From: Spisula solida
Taxonomy: Eukaryota; Mollusca; Bivalvia; Venerida; Mactridae
Length of the DNA stretch: 64,000 bases
Direction: 5' to 3'
Assembly: GCA_947247005.1 (NCBI GenBank)
Contig: OX365945.1
Span: forward strand, 18,854,501 to 18,918,500
Every line of letters starts with the position of its first letter. Position 1 is the first letter of the stretch. Of the stretch, positions 1 through 12,371 are shown in pieces. Below the pieces are notes generated by a model that worked only from the letters and a program-made list of their open reading frames with translations, made no database searches and was not told the origin of the DNA. Position numbers and translations under genes: made by a program.

Positions 1-465
1 TTGTCACAGAGGCGACGGAGACATTTGTACATAGCAAAGGTATAAACTAGTGTTTCTGACCTTGAGATTCACTGAACATAATGTAGTGTTTAATGTACAG
101 TGTGACATAAACAATTTACAAAAAAATATTAACTATCAAGCAAAATAGTTTACAAATTAAGTGCTGACTCAGTGCTCTGGTCAAAAGACAAGAACACTTA
201 ATTTAAAACACATTAATTTAAAACACTACAATTTGAAATTGTATTGTTCTAGGTTCTTCATGTAGATGATGATGAGCTGCAGCTGAGATTTCTACAATCA
301 AGCAGACCAGAAGGAGTATACACATGGCCAAACAATGACGATATATCGTGGCAACCACAGGCTGATATCCTACAGAAGCTTACACCCCCTAACTTGGCTC
401 CAGGAAGGGGTCTTAAACTGAAATTTGACATTAATGAAATTAAACTGTGCCAGAAAAATCTATAA
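1..465 (+). CDS. 3' end (two exons) of a transposase-like gene, partial
   Basis: The window opens inside an exon (1-39, reading ...RRHLYIAK), followed by a GT...AG intron (40-252) and a terminal exon (253-465, 70 codons, stop TAA). The terminal exon reads VLHVDDDELQLRFLQ..., then WPNNDDISWQ and ILQKLTPP. The same order of motifs, the same exon junction and the same phase recur in the broken gene at 57246-60397, which also carries an MDFAEN motif. I know this arrangement from a large multicopy family of invertebrate proteins that look like transposases, but I cannot assign a superfamily. The visible part is intact. The function of this C-terminal piece is unknown. The rest of the gene lies left of the window. 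Confidence 0.7.
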
Positions 466-2446
466 ATATATATGGACGGTATAATTGAAAGACATTGGTG
501 CATATGACAGATGAATTAACCAAGTAGTCAGTGCCTTTACTGAATTACAGACAGTGTGTCCTCAGATATTCCTTTGGCAACTTCATGGTGTTTAAGTTTA
601 GAATGGTTGTATTCTGTCCCAAGTGTAACATAAGTATAGAGTTGTTTTGATATGATCCCTTGATCTTGTACTGTTTACTTCTGAGTTTTATAATTTTGAA
701 GAATTTGAAGCAGAGAAACTATGCATATAAAACTTTATGGTTTTGTAAAGAAATTGTTTCTTTTTATGTTAAAAAGTTATTTCTATATAAATGCTGTTGA
801 AATATTGTTGTCTGTTCCTGGGATATAGATTATACAGTAAGAAAGTATACACAATATCTCAAACCAAATGAAGTTTATGGATGGGAATATTGTTGAAGTT
901 TATTTCAATTAACATTTTTACAGCTCTAAGAAAATAGTTCTCACAATGTCCTGAGTGTAACAATTTACCTTGATTTTACGTCTATGTTAATTAGCATGTG
1001 CAGATACACAAAACAGATCTTAAAAGTTAAAAATTGTTTTAGCTGTTATTAAGTATTGTATCAGTACTTGACAATAATTCAGAAAAGTTAGTTAAATGTT
1101 TAATGTTGTTACTTTCACTTGTTTTGTACGTAAAACTTAGTTACATTGATGTACATTAAGGATTTTCAGGAAATATTTCCTGATTTTAGTTGTTGTTTTC
1201 AGTTTAACAACCAGTTTAATCAGTCTTGAAGTGAAGGAGTTCAATATCAATATTGATACACTTTTCTTAGCTTTTTGTTTTTGAAGAAATAGCAACATCT
1301 ACTTTGTGTCCCGAGTGTAACAATTTACCTTGATTTTATGTCTATGTTAATTAGCATGTGCAGATACACAAAACAGATCTTAAAAGTTAAAAATTGTTTT
1401 AGCTGTTATCAAGTATTGTATCAGTACTTGACAATAATTCAGAAAAGTTAGTTAAATGTTTAATGTTGTTACTTTTACTTGTTCAATATGTTAAACTGCG
1501 TTACATTGATGCACATTAAGGATTTTCGAGAAGTTTTTCCTGATTTTAGTTGAATATATTAGTTTTAAAACAAACATTATTAGTCTTGCCATGACTGGAT
1601 TCAATATGAACACTGTTCTTGGTTTCTTAGCTTTCCTTTCTAGAAGAAATAATAATAACTACTTTGTGTCCCAAGTGTAACAAAAACAGTGAAAATGAGG
1701 TATTTTTCAGAAGACAGATTAGAAACCTTAATCTTGTTCTATAATCTTGAAATTTGAAATGTATTTTTCCAAATGCCTTCACTTTGAAATAAAGATGTTG
1801 ATATACTTTTCTTGATGACATTTATAAAACTACTGAAACTTTCAGAACTCCTATTAAAACAATTTAGCTAGGAAAGTTAGAAAATGCACAATTAGAAAAA
1901 AAATATATCCAAAATGTACATGTTTTTGTGCCAAAATGTCATTTTCAGTCATATAGTATCATAAAAATATGAAATGACAGCAATTTTTCTAGTCATTAAC
2001 TTTATTTATGTCATTTGAAAAATACATACTTTGTCTTGAAAAATTCACTATATTTCAAATAAAGTGTAAAAATCAAATCTGATGGTGTTGTCCAGTTATT
2101 TTACCCTTGATGTTTTCTGAAAATTCAATATGTATATTTCTTACTAGGATTAAAATAAAACAACATCATATATGTCTTAATTTGACCCCTCATGTCACGC
2201 TTTTGCTTCATTTTTTTTGAAACCACCCAGATGTATTATACACAATCCCGATACAAAATCAACACAGTGTAACACTAAGGGAAAAGAAGAAAAGTCTAAT
2301 AGATAACAATTATTTAACTGTGAATGCAAAATGAGTTTGCAAAGATTGCTTATCAGTCGCTGGATCAAAAATGCCAGTATGTTCCAGGTACATGGTACAG
2401 AAAGACAAGACAATGGATGTAAAGGGTGATGCTTAATCAGGAACAA
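466..2446 (+). other. 3' flank of the transposase-like gene
   Basis: Non-coding AT-rich DNA. It contains a 360-bp tandem duplication (listed separately), four copies of a motif like TGTCCCAAGTGTAAC (615, 947, 1307, 1667) and an AATAAA-type signal near 2057. I see no credible open frame. Confidence 0.4.
947..1680. repeat. 360-bp direct tandem duplication
   Basis: The stretch starting at 961 repeats almost base for base from 1321, giving a period of exactly 360. The first ~180 bases of each unit are nearly identical and the second half is more diverged. A third start (TTTGTGTCCCAAGTGTAAC) appears at 1663 and then diverges. Each unit begins with one copy of the TGTCC-RAGTGTAAC motif. Confidence 0.85.
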
Positions 2447-2755
2447 GTGTAACTGTTAATGATGATATTGATACAAACAATAAATTTTATGCTACTAACC
2501 AAATAAATAAAGATAAATTTCAGGATCTGTTAGATTATATAAACATTCACGACCATAGTGAATGTCAAACACAAAGCCTATATAGTGAACTTTGCAGGCG
2601 GCTTGCCATGCCTATATCTAATGACTCGAAACAATGCTCCTTGTACTAAAAATTAGAAAGCTTACTGAACTTGAACATTCTAAATTATCTCAGTAAAAGA
2701 CCTGCTGAGCTTGTACATTCGAACAAAAAATAAATTGTTTTCATTGCGTTTGATA

Positions 2756-2798
2756 GGAGATTTTTTTCAAAACCGAAGGTTTTGAAAAAACATCTCCG
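2756..2798. repeat. Strong hairpin (19-bp arms)
   Basis: GGAGA-T(7)-CAAAACC is followed after three bases by its near-perfect reverse complement. It resembles the 5' palindromes of the Helitron-like elements elsewhere in the window, but no matching 3' end was found. Confidence 0.6.
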
Positions 2799-2850
2799 AG
2801 ACGTCTGAGTTTGGCTTTTTTCCTAAATCAGCAGCCTATAAATGTCGTAG

Positions 2851-4130
2851 AGTATTATACACCTATTGTCAAAAGATATATAGATGCATGTAAAAACTAC
2901 CACTTTTATTATTAATTTAATAGTACAGCTCTGTCTGATTCGGTATGGATGATTCTAATATGTATCCGATGACAAGTAGTGCAAATATATCAATTTGCAC
3001 ATATAGATGAATGATAACAGGCACATCAGTCATGGTTCACTCATTTAGCTGTTCTCATTAGTATATATTGAGCGTAGATTCAGGTCTTGAACCTAGTAGC
3101 TTCAGTTTTATTTAAGACTATACAAATTTTGGCACTTTGTAAACTTCCATTAAACCATTTTCTCATGTATCGATATTTCAAAATGTGCATAGGCGGATCC
3201 AAAGGGGGGGGGCGGACCCGGCGTACGCCCCCCCCTAAAATCGCCAAAGTAAAGTCTATTCATTTGTTGTATCACACTAAATCACATATTTAAAGTCATT
3301 TTTGTTCTGCTTTCTGCGCACACAGCGCGCAATTAACATTTTCCACTAACCACAGACACTTCGATAGACTCTCTGTCGCCCCGTTATTCAGGTTGAACTT
3401 TGCGATTCTGATGTATCGCTCTTTTTGCACATTGATTCTCTTTTCGCTGCATTTTATGACAACAAAGATGGATGCGTATTAAATGGAGCTACCGGGGTGA
3501 TTCCCCCTCCTGGACCCCCTAGCAGGGCTTAGCGTCGAAATGGTTTGACTACTGGGTCATGCGATTCAGCCAACTGATTCAAAACGCTGACAAATACCAG
3601 GGTTCCGACAAATATTCTGACACAAAATTCCCTGATCAAACATCAGTTTTCCCCGTCCCTGCCCTGGGTCAGGACAACACCCCACCCACCGTTGGCGTAT
3701 AGTCGAGCATGCATGATAAAACTCATCTATGAATTAGATATAGTTCTTTGAACAGTGACACAGTGTACTTAATGTAACACTCTGCTTATATACGCTTAGA
3801 AATCATTGCAAGCACTTTTCGGAACTGCGTACAAACGGCAGACAGTCTACTTTCACTTTCGATGTGTTTTGTTTACAGAAGACTTAGTGATGATTTATAT
3901 TTTATTGTTATGTTCTCCGATGTAGGAATTCAGGATCCGAAATGTAACAACGTCGAACAAAAATTGCATCTACAGACTACACGCAATATTGTTTATTAAA
4001 TTACAATATAAACAAGCGTTTTACCTTGCAACCTGTCTTCATCGATGAATCTGCACATCCGCTCGCATCACACCGTAAGAAATGTAAGTGCCGCGCATGC
4101 GCACTTATCCCAGTCGGACGAATATAACAC
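2851..4130. repeat. 1.28-kb dispersed repeat, copy 1
   Basis: Nearly identical to 12372-13656, in the same orientation. The only differences I noticed are the length of a poly-G/poly-C stretch near 3204 and a few substitutions. The flanks of the two copies are unrelated, so both edges are sharp. The ends (GTATTATA... / ...TATAACAC) form only a weak inverted repeat and I see no target duplication. The interior holds a G-run/C-run palindrome (3204-3236) and, near the right edge, a TGCGCATGCGCA palindrome like an NRF-1 site. On the minus strand this palindrome is followed by ATG plus five codons and a GTAAAA donor, so the repeat could carry the first exon of a transposon gene. No transposase is visible. 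Confidence 0.75.
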
Positions 4131-4790
4131 GCGTGAGAGTCATTCGACTATGAGATCAGTGCGACCGGAAGTACAGCTGACACATTTTATGCGGTACACA
4201 AGTGCTAATCACCAGTCGTGATAATTGTCTGCCGAGGCGTATAAAAAAAGTCCTGGCGAGTTTAAATTCGGAGCTCGCGGTCATGTTTATGGGTTTTTTT
4301 ATAAAAGAAACGAACACTTTCCAAATATACTTGATGATTCGCAGTTTTAAACGTCCTCTACTATGTATTATCGTAGATTTATCGACGCATATATAGATCG
4401 CTTCCGTACGTGGGATGCGCCGTACGTTGGTACTAACATGCGGTCAAGTTTAATTGTTTATTTTCATTATATATAGGCCTATATATACCTATATATTGAT
4501 TTATACATTAGAAAGTACGTTCACATAAATGTATGTATTAGTTACGTATTTTACACTATTAACGTACGTTCGATAGAGATCTGTAAACGTTATCTATATA
4601 TAGTCTTTGTTAAAAGAACATGCGTCCACAGTCAGCTTTTGCAAAGATCTAAAATTGTTCGTTGAGGTATTTGGATTTTGTTTCTTTCAATGTTAATGGG
4701 AGAATTGAATAAATGAAATGACCCTCTGTCCCCTGAAAAAGTCCATTTACCCTTGGGTTTTGAAATCAGCTTTAGATGGAGCCGCTGCCA
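4131..4790. other. Unannotated interval
   Basis: No coding, repeat or RNA signal that I can support. AT-rich with several TATATA stretches and ACGT palindromes. Confidence 0.3.
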
Positions 4791-4823
4791 CGCATGTTAA
4801 TTAATTAATTTAATTAACATGCG
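4791..4823. repeat. Palindrome CGCATGTTAATTAA
   Basis: Perfect 14-bp arms separated by 5 bp. Function unknown. Confidence 0.7.
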
Positions 4824-4924
4824 TGATGTTGTTTAACTTTTCATTATATTTTGAGCATTTGATTTTGTTGATGTTGCCAACCCACACAGTGCTAAGAATT
4901 AATACCTGTGCTGAGATTCCAACT

Positions 4925-5080
4925 ATCATGATCATGTTGATAGGACTCTAGGCTACCCTGAGGTCCCAGGTTCAAATCTCCGCTAGACACTGGAAATCAC
5001 AGAACTGAGTTTCTCACCAAATTACAGAAGCATTCTTGTATGTATCGGTGCTTTAATTACTTGGGGCATGTAAAAGAAAG
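4925..5080 (+). repeat. tRNA-derived SINE-like fragment
   Basis: A polymerase III B-box-like sequence, GGTTCAAATCTC, lies at 4969-4980, followed ~75 bp later by GGCATGTAAAAGAA, which resembles the conserved core of mollusc SINEs. No clear A box, so this is a degenerate copy. Confidence 0.4.
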
Positions 5081-5789
5081 ATGGGAGTTTATTTTGAAAG
5101 AGCTAGGGTAGCGCACCCGGTTTCCTAGTGTAGCAAACTGACTCTTCCCTCGAACTCGGAGGTGGTTGTCTGATCTAGCAGGGAAAAATCAATGACAATG
5201 CACTTACGACCGTCTCAGTCAATCACAAACGACAACATGGACCTGTCAGACTAAATTCTGTAACTATACCTGGTGTCACAAATCCCATCCGATTGCAATC
5301 CAATGATCGAATGCTTATCTGCTTGAAGGAATCTTATGGTCATTGGGGGTATTGTAGAGCATCGGGCAGAGACAGGAGTAATTTTAAGTCTTTTAATAAT
5401 ATTCATTGCTACTAATTGGCCCGTCCGCATGATATGCATAGACATAAAGCCGCAAAAGACAGGGAAGTCGCCCAGCGTCAGGGTGATTTGTGACCCAGTT
5501 ATTTATAAGAGATAACATAAATCTGTGGATAAATAAGGAAAATATATATTATAAAATAAACATTTAATTCAGATAATAAATAAAAATTTAATAAAACTAG
5601 TACAATTTCATACTAAGCGATAACACTTGAGTTATTTGAGTTATATAATCAAACAAGTTCAACAACTATCAGAACTATCCCCCTCAGATCATTGAATGTT
5701 ATAAATTCTCTAAATACATGTACTCCATGACTAGGCCATTTACATTCAAATCAAACCAATGGATATAAGGAGAAAAGCGTGGAAAAACT

Positions 5790-7540
5790 TTGTGACACCC
5801 CGATATCTAGCGAATAATCAACCCCTCGTCTACTGGGTTGAGTAGGCCCCTACCTTCTGGGTTGAGTAGGCCCCCACCTACTGGGTTGAGTAGGCCCCCA
5901 CCTTCTGGGTTTAGTAGGCCCTCACCTACTGGATTTAGTAGGCCCCCACCTACGGGGTTGAGTAGAGCCCCACCCTACTGGGTTGAGTAGAGCCCCGCCT
6001 ACTGGGTTTAGTAGGCCCCCGTCTACTGGGTTTAGTAGGCCCCCACCTACTAGTTTAAGTAGAGCCCCCCGCCTACTGGGTTAGTAGGCCCCCGCCTACT
6101 AGGTTAAGTAGAGCCCCCACCTACTGGGTTGAGTAGAGCCCCCGCCTACTGGGTTTAGTAGGCCCCCACCTACTGGGTTTAGAAGGCCCCCACCTACTAG
6201 TTTAAGTAGAGCCCCCCTGCCTACTGGGTTTAGTAGGCCCCCACCTACTAGGTTAAGTAGAGCCCCCACCTACTGGGTTTAGTAGAGCCCCACCTACTGG
6301 GTTTAGAAGGCCTCCACCTACCGGTTTAAGAGCCCCCCGCCTTTGTGACACCCTGATATCTAGCGAATAATTAACCCCTCGTCTACTGGGTTAAGTAGGC
6401 CCCCACCTACTGTGTTTAGTAGGCCCGCCTATTTGGTTAAGTAGAGCCCCCCCGCCTACTGGGTTAGAGTCCCAACATAAATACAAATACAATATTTTTT
6501 TTAAGTCGTATACATTTACAAATTTGTATTAGGTAGAGCCCCCGGCCTTCTGGGTTAGAAGAGTCCCAACATACTGGATTAAGTAGAGCTCCCGCCTACT
6601 GGGTTTAGTAGAGCCCCACCTACTGTGTTTAGTAGGCCCGCCTATTTGGTTAAGTAGAGCCCCCCGCCTACTGGGTTAGAGTCCCAACATAAATACAATA
6701 TTTTTTTAAGTCGTATACATTTACAAATTTGTATTAAGTAGAGCCCCCCGCCTTCTGGGTTAGAAGAGTCCCAACATACTGGATTAAGTAGAGCTCCCGC
6801 CTACTGGGTTTAGTAGAGCCCCACCTACTGTGTTTAGTAGGCTCGCCTATTTGGTTAAGTAGAGCCCCCCGCCTACTGGGTTAGAGTCCCAACATAAATA
6901 CAATATTTTTTTAAGTCGTATACATTTACAAATTTGTATTAAGTAGAGCCCCCCGCCTTCTGGGTTAGAAGAGTCCCAACATACTGGATTAAGTAGAGCT
7001 CCCGCCTACTGGGTTTAGTAGAGCCCCACCTACTGTGTTTAGTAGGCCCGCCTATTTGGTTAAGTAGAGCCCCCCGCCTACTGGGTTAGAGTCCCAACAT
7101 AAATACAATATTTTTTTAAGTCGTATACATTTACAAATTTGTATTAAGTAGAGCCCCCCGCCTTCTGGGTTAGATGAGTCCCAACATACTGGATTAAGTA
7201 GAGCTCCCGCCTACTGGGTTTAGTAGAGCCCCACCTACTGTGTTTAGTAGGCCCGCCTATTTGGTTAAGTAGAGCCCCCCCGCCTACTGGGTTAGTAGAG
7301 TCCCAACAAAAATACAATATTTATTTTAAGTCGGATACATGTTCAATACTGGATTAAGTAGAGCCCCCCCCCGCCTACTTGGTTAGTAGAGTCCCAACAT
7401 ACTGGATTAAGTAGAGCCCCCGCCTACTGGGTTTAGTAGAGCCCCACCTACTGTGTTTAGTAGGCCAGCCTATTTTGGTTAAGTAGAGCCCCCCCCCGCC
7501 TACTGGGTTAGTAAAGTCCCAATATAAATACAATATTTAT
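5790..7540. repeat. GC-rich 24-27 bp minisatellite with higher-order structure
   Basis: Roughly 1.7 kb of units of the form CTACTGGGTTGAGTAGGCCC plus CCAC. Each unit contains the inverted repeat CTACT...AGTAG. Unit length drifts from 24 to 27. The array is introduced by a leader (TGTGACACCC..GATATCTAGCG) at 5791 that recurs at 6344. From 6548 the array becomes a higher-order repeat of exactly 205 bp (CTTCTGGGTT starts at 6548, 6753, 6958, 7163). Each 205-bp block is about six small units plus an AT-rich spacer containing AAGTCGTATACATTTACAAA. Confidence 0.9.
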
Positions 7541-7544
7541 TAGT

Positions 7545-8455
7545 TTCAGGACAGCCTTCAATGCTGTTAACTTTAGGTGCATTTCATATAGTGCTGTCCA
7601 GACATACCCGATAGGGGTTGAACACTTGTTAAAATTCCTACCGATCGATTTCACACTTTGTCTTATTAATTTACCTGCTGGATTTATTCTGTCAAATCAG
7701 CAATTATATGTCTCTCAGGGTAAAGGATAAACACGAGTCCAAACGTGCTAACCCTATTCAGTTGGATTACAGCACATGCAATAGGATTGATTTCTTTAAC
7801 TATGCTCATTTTTAAAATGTCCAAATTTTGAATATTTAAAATTAAACGTCCCAAGTTCACAGCGTATAAACCAAATCACTGTACAACTTATTGGGATACT
7901 ATACAATTCAACCAGTATTACTTCTTGTGAGTAAAAACACATATGATTTCTGATAACTGTATGACTTATTGCAAGACTATACAATTCAACATGTATGCCT
8001 TATTGCGATTACCGGAAGTTGACTCGATTATGCACTGTGGAGTTTCTACTTTTTAGCTGCACTACCCAAGATTTGGCATTTCATTTGTTGATAACATTTC
8101 TGTCTTTGTCGGGATAGTTTTGATATTATCGTTCAAATGTATACGAAATCCGAAGATAATGATGCAAATAGTCAACATGATTCCTGCTCCATACACTGAC
8201 GTACAGCTGCCTGTCAAGTTCGATTCATCGACTTCTGTCCAACTTTAAACGGATTGACCCTTTTTGAATTGTTCTTCATTACGAATACCAGTTTCGTGGA
8301 ATTGATCTCCAACAGCTGTCTTGCTGTTCTATCAAACAATCTACAAATAGAAAAAAAACATTTATCATCTTATTGTATCAATAACCAAAACATACCATCA
8401 CAGGATTGACTTTCAATAATGTTGAACACATAATATTATATTTTTGAGGTTTTAA
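7545..8455. other. Unannotated interval with one short dispersed repeat
   Basis: Non-coding. The segment 7972-8046 (CAATTCAACATGTATG... ACCGGAAGTTGACTCG) has a related copy at 25069-25135. Nothing else supported. Confidence 0.4.
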
Positions 8456-8460
8456 ATTGA

Positions 8461-8574
8461 TTGAATGATTGATTGATTGATTGATTGGTTGGTTTGGGTT
8501 GGGTTGGGTTGGGTTGGATAGGGTCAGGTCGGGTCGAGTTGATTGACGGTTCGATTGATTGATTGATTGATTGA
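8461..8574. repeat. Simple repeat (GATT)n and (GGGTT)n
   Basis: Runs of TGATTGATTGATT flank a central GGGTTGGGTTGGGTT block. Low-complexity DNA. Confidence 0.9.
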
Positions 8575-9579
8575 AACCTGGTCAGCTAATTAGGAATTAA
8601 TATTTGATTTTTTAATTGTGGATGTGTAGTAATGATCAAATAAACAAATGTCTAGCAAATATATAATCTGTAATATTTACAACACATCAATAGGTATTAA
8701 ATTATTCAAGCCAAATAACTTTTATTCAAGCCAAATACCTTTTATTCACTCATTTCATGTTTACATAGAAAATGGAGGTGACAAAATGTAACTGTTTTAC
8801 TTCACTTCACAAGTGCAATGATTAATAACTCATGACTACCTGATATGTGAAATTAAGTGTCACCTCTGTGCAGGTTCATTAATTAAAAAACAATCATGGG
8901 ATAAAAATATTTTGAAGTCATCTATTACTTCCATTTCAGCTGTATATTATGCTTAAGCTGAATAAACCATTTATTCTGTTCTGTTCATTAAAATTAAGGG
9001 TCACTTAATGTCTACATATTTTTCACACTGTATATAATTATGACACTTATAGTTAGGTAATGTACAGGTAGGTTGATTTGACATGTCACCATTGCCTGAT
9101 GTCAAAAATTATCCAGCCTAATAAAAGGTAATGTTTGATCATTTATAACATGTATTGAATACAGAACAGACTATATATTTTATTGATTACAACAAAGGTT
9201 ATATATAAAAAAATGTATAGGATATTATTTAATTACAAGTAACTGGTTTTATTATACCCCCATTAATAATTAACTTCCTGTCATAAAGGGACTATTTGAT
9301 TCTCAAACAGGGTATCTGGGTGATGTAAGATAACTGATTAACAGACTGTGCAATATTATGCAATAGTGTGCAATACTGTATCTTGACATCTTGAAAAATA
9401 GGGAGCACATACTGACATCATGCTGAGAGAATACCTGTAGAGTCCAAAATAATGTGTCCCTATTTTCTCAGTATGCCCCTATTTAACAAGGTATTCATGC
9501 AAACCAATTCATATGTGGACATGCGGCTCTATAGGTCATAAATGGGGTTCTTTTATTATGCAACATAATTGATAAAGAA

Positions 9580-11390
9580 CAACTTCTTTATTACAGAACA
9601 CAATTATTGAGTTTTTCTAAAATAATGACTTGAAAGATGATGCCCCCAGGATTTTTTCATGAATCAAAATGCATACATTGTATCATATACATGTAGTTGA
9701 TAAAAAACATAAAACTTATATATTATAGAACATGATTATAGAGTTTTTCTAAATTTTCTTTGGAATATATAACAATATTCAAACTGTGAGAAATGTAAGA
9801 ACTGGATTTCAGAGGATATCATTAATGTTGTTTGTTCATGGGTCATTTTTGACCTAAACCATCTTTTATTAATTTATGTGGAATTTATTTTGAATAAACT
9901 TTGAAACTTTCAAAAACTTTGAAACTTTGTGACTTGATAGATGATGCCCCAGGGATCTTTTCATGTATCAAAATGCAACTTCTTTATTATAGAACACAAT
10001 TATTGAGTTTTTCTAAAATAATGACTTGAAAGATGATGCCCCCAGGAGCTTTTAATGAACCCAAAATACAAACATTGTATCATATGTTTGATAAATAACA
10101 AAACTTATATATTATAGAACATGATAATTGAGTTTTTCTAAAATAATTTGGAAAACAAACCAATATTTAAACTGTGAGAAATGTAAGAACTGAATTTCAC
10201 AGGTCATGTGACTTGATAGATGATGCCCCCAGGAGCTTTTAATGAACCCAAATACATACATTGTATTATATGTTTGATAAAGAAGACAACTTATATATCA
10301 TAGAACATGATTTTTGAATTTTTCAGAAATAATTTGGAAAATAAGACATTATTCAAACTGTGAGAAATGGAAATCTGAATTTCAGAGGCCATGTGACTTG
10401 ATAGATGATGCCCCCAGGAGCTTTAATGAACACAAATACATACATTGTTTCATATAGTTGATAAAGAACACAACTTATATATTATAGCATGTGATTATTG
10501 AGTTTTTTCTTAAATAATTTTGAAAATATAATAATATTCAAACTGTGAGAAATGAAAGAACTGAATAACAGAGGTCATGTGACTTGATAGATGATGCCCC
10601 AGGAGCTTTTAATGAACTGAAATACATACATTGTATCATATGTTTGATAAATAACACAACTTATATATTATAGAACATAATTATTGAGTTTTGCTAAATA
10701 ATTTGGAAATGATAACAATATTTAAACAGTGAGACATGTAAGAACTGAATTTCACAGGTCATATGGCTTGATAGATGATACCCCCAGGAGCTTTTAATGA
10801 ACCCAAATACTTACATTGTATCATATGTTTGATAAATAACACCACTTATATATTATTGAACATGATTATTGAGTTTTGCTAAAATAATTTGGAAAATATA
10901 AAAATATTTAAACTGTGAGAAATGTAAGAACTGAATTTTAGAGGTTGTGTCATTTGATAGACAATGCCCGAGGAGCTTTCAGTGAATTAGAATACATAAA
11001 TTAGGCAATATATTTCATGAAGAACACAACTTATATATTATAGAACATGATATTGAGTTTTTCTGAAATAATTGGAAAAATAAGACAACATTTAAACTGT
11101 GAGAAAAGTCAGAACTGAATTTCAGAGGTTGTGTCACTTGATAGACAATGCCCATAGGAGCTTTTAGTGAATTAGAATACATAAAGTAGCCTGTAGGCAA
11201 TGTATTTGATAAGGATATCAACCCGTATATATATACAATATGACATAATGATAGAGTTTTTCTAAAATAATTAGTAAAATATGACAATATTTAAACGGTG
11301 AACAATGTAAGATCGTAAATTCAGAGGTCATGCCACTCAATAGATGATACCCGCAGGAGCTTTAAATGAATCAGAACCAGTTTATGAGTA
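9580..11390. repeat. 186-bp AT-rich satellite array
   Basis: The landmark GATGATGCCCCCAGG recurs at 9636, 9940, 10032, 10219, 10404, 10590, 10774, 10960, 11144 and 11343, so the period is 184-187 bp in the central part. Each unit continues with TTTAATGAACCCAAATACAT, an ACTTATATATTATAGAACAT stretch and AACTGTGAGAAATGTAAGAA. One unit between 9636 and 9940 is enlarged by unrelated sequence (about 9835-9935), followed by a partial unit. Units become more diverged toward the right end. Confidence 0.85.
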
Positions 11391-11609
11391 GTTTTGACGC
11401 AACAAATGTTTCATCTTTACTGTCATCTAAACATTGAGATTGTTCATTTGTGAAAGTTTGAAGAAATTCCATCCAGCAGTTTGTGAGGAGTTCAAACAAA
11501 ATTTTCATTATTGGGTATATAGTAAAAGTAACGAAGGGCCTAAATAATGGCAAAACAATAATGTAAGGTATTTACTTAAACCTAGATAATTCTGTTTCGT
11601 TTATTTGCT

Positions 11610-11930
11610 TTTATTTATCCTCGCCACCGGATAATCCATATGGGCGAGGCCCCCAGAAGAGGCTAGTCACTTTAGTGTTTGGGGGATAGTGCATGATATA
11701 GAAGATGCTCCAGTTCCAGGAGCATCCCTGTTCTTTTACGTGCCAATGTAAAGCATCATACACGGGACCTCGCTTAATGTCTCGTCCGAAATACTGTTAG
11801 TAAGTTTAGTTATGTTAGGTGGAAAACACTGAAAAGCATTTCTGTTTTTGACCGTCTGGAGTAGGGATCAAACCCACAACCTTCAGATCAGCAGTCAATA
11901 GCCCTTACCACTAGACCACTTGTCCACCTT
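11610..11930 (-). repeat. tRNA-derived SINE
   Basis: Read on the minus strand, the head carries an A-box region (GTGGTCTAGTGGTAAGG, 11919-11903) and a B box (GGGTTTGATCCC, 11875-11864), followed by a body with GAGGTCCCGTGTATGATGC and GGCACGTAAAAGAACAGG. The body resembles the conserved central domain of bivalve and gastropod SINEs. The 3' end is near TTTATCCTCGCC at 11610-11625. Family name not assigned. Confidence 0.8.
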
Positions 11931-11949
11931 TAATTTTGTAAATAGGTGG

Positions 11950-12155
11950 CAACTATATATATAAGTGCAGTGACCAAGAACCATAACTCTATGTCGCCCT
12001 GTTTTCAAATTATCTCCCTTTGTTTAATTTATTCAATTGATTGACTTGAAACTTTAAATATAAGTAGAATAGCATCTAGGAGAAGTGTTGTGACTTAAAG
12101 AAACGTAACTCTAACTGGTACCATTCTTGCTCTTATTTTCTTGATAATAAATTTA
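11950..12155 (+). repeat. Diverged relic of the 158-bp-core element
   Basis: Contains AAGAACCATAACTCTATGTCGCC and ATTATCTCCCTTTG, matching the consensus of the 158-bp units at 29267-30720, then a second weaker unit. No element ends are visible. 12156-12371 holds nothing I can name. Confidence 0.5.
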
Positions 12156-12371
12156 ATTTTAGAAAATTATTGGACACAACAGTGACATTATTCAGGTCAG
12201 AATTACCTTGCAGTTCCAGTAAGTATTAATACCAGATCTTCAAAACAAAGGTGACAGTCAATGAGCCGATCTTGGAAAGTACTTGACTGCCAAAACCTGA
12301 AATAAAGTCAGATCAATTAATTATCATTGAAATGATTACTTCAAGTAAGATAAAACAATAATAATTAATGC

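Noticed and set aside
5825..7540. CRISPR-like array
   Set aside because: Units are contiguous and degenerate with no unique spacers, in a eukaryotic context. It is a minisatellite.
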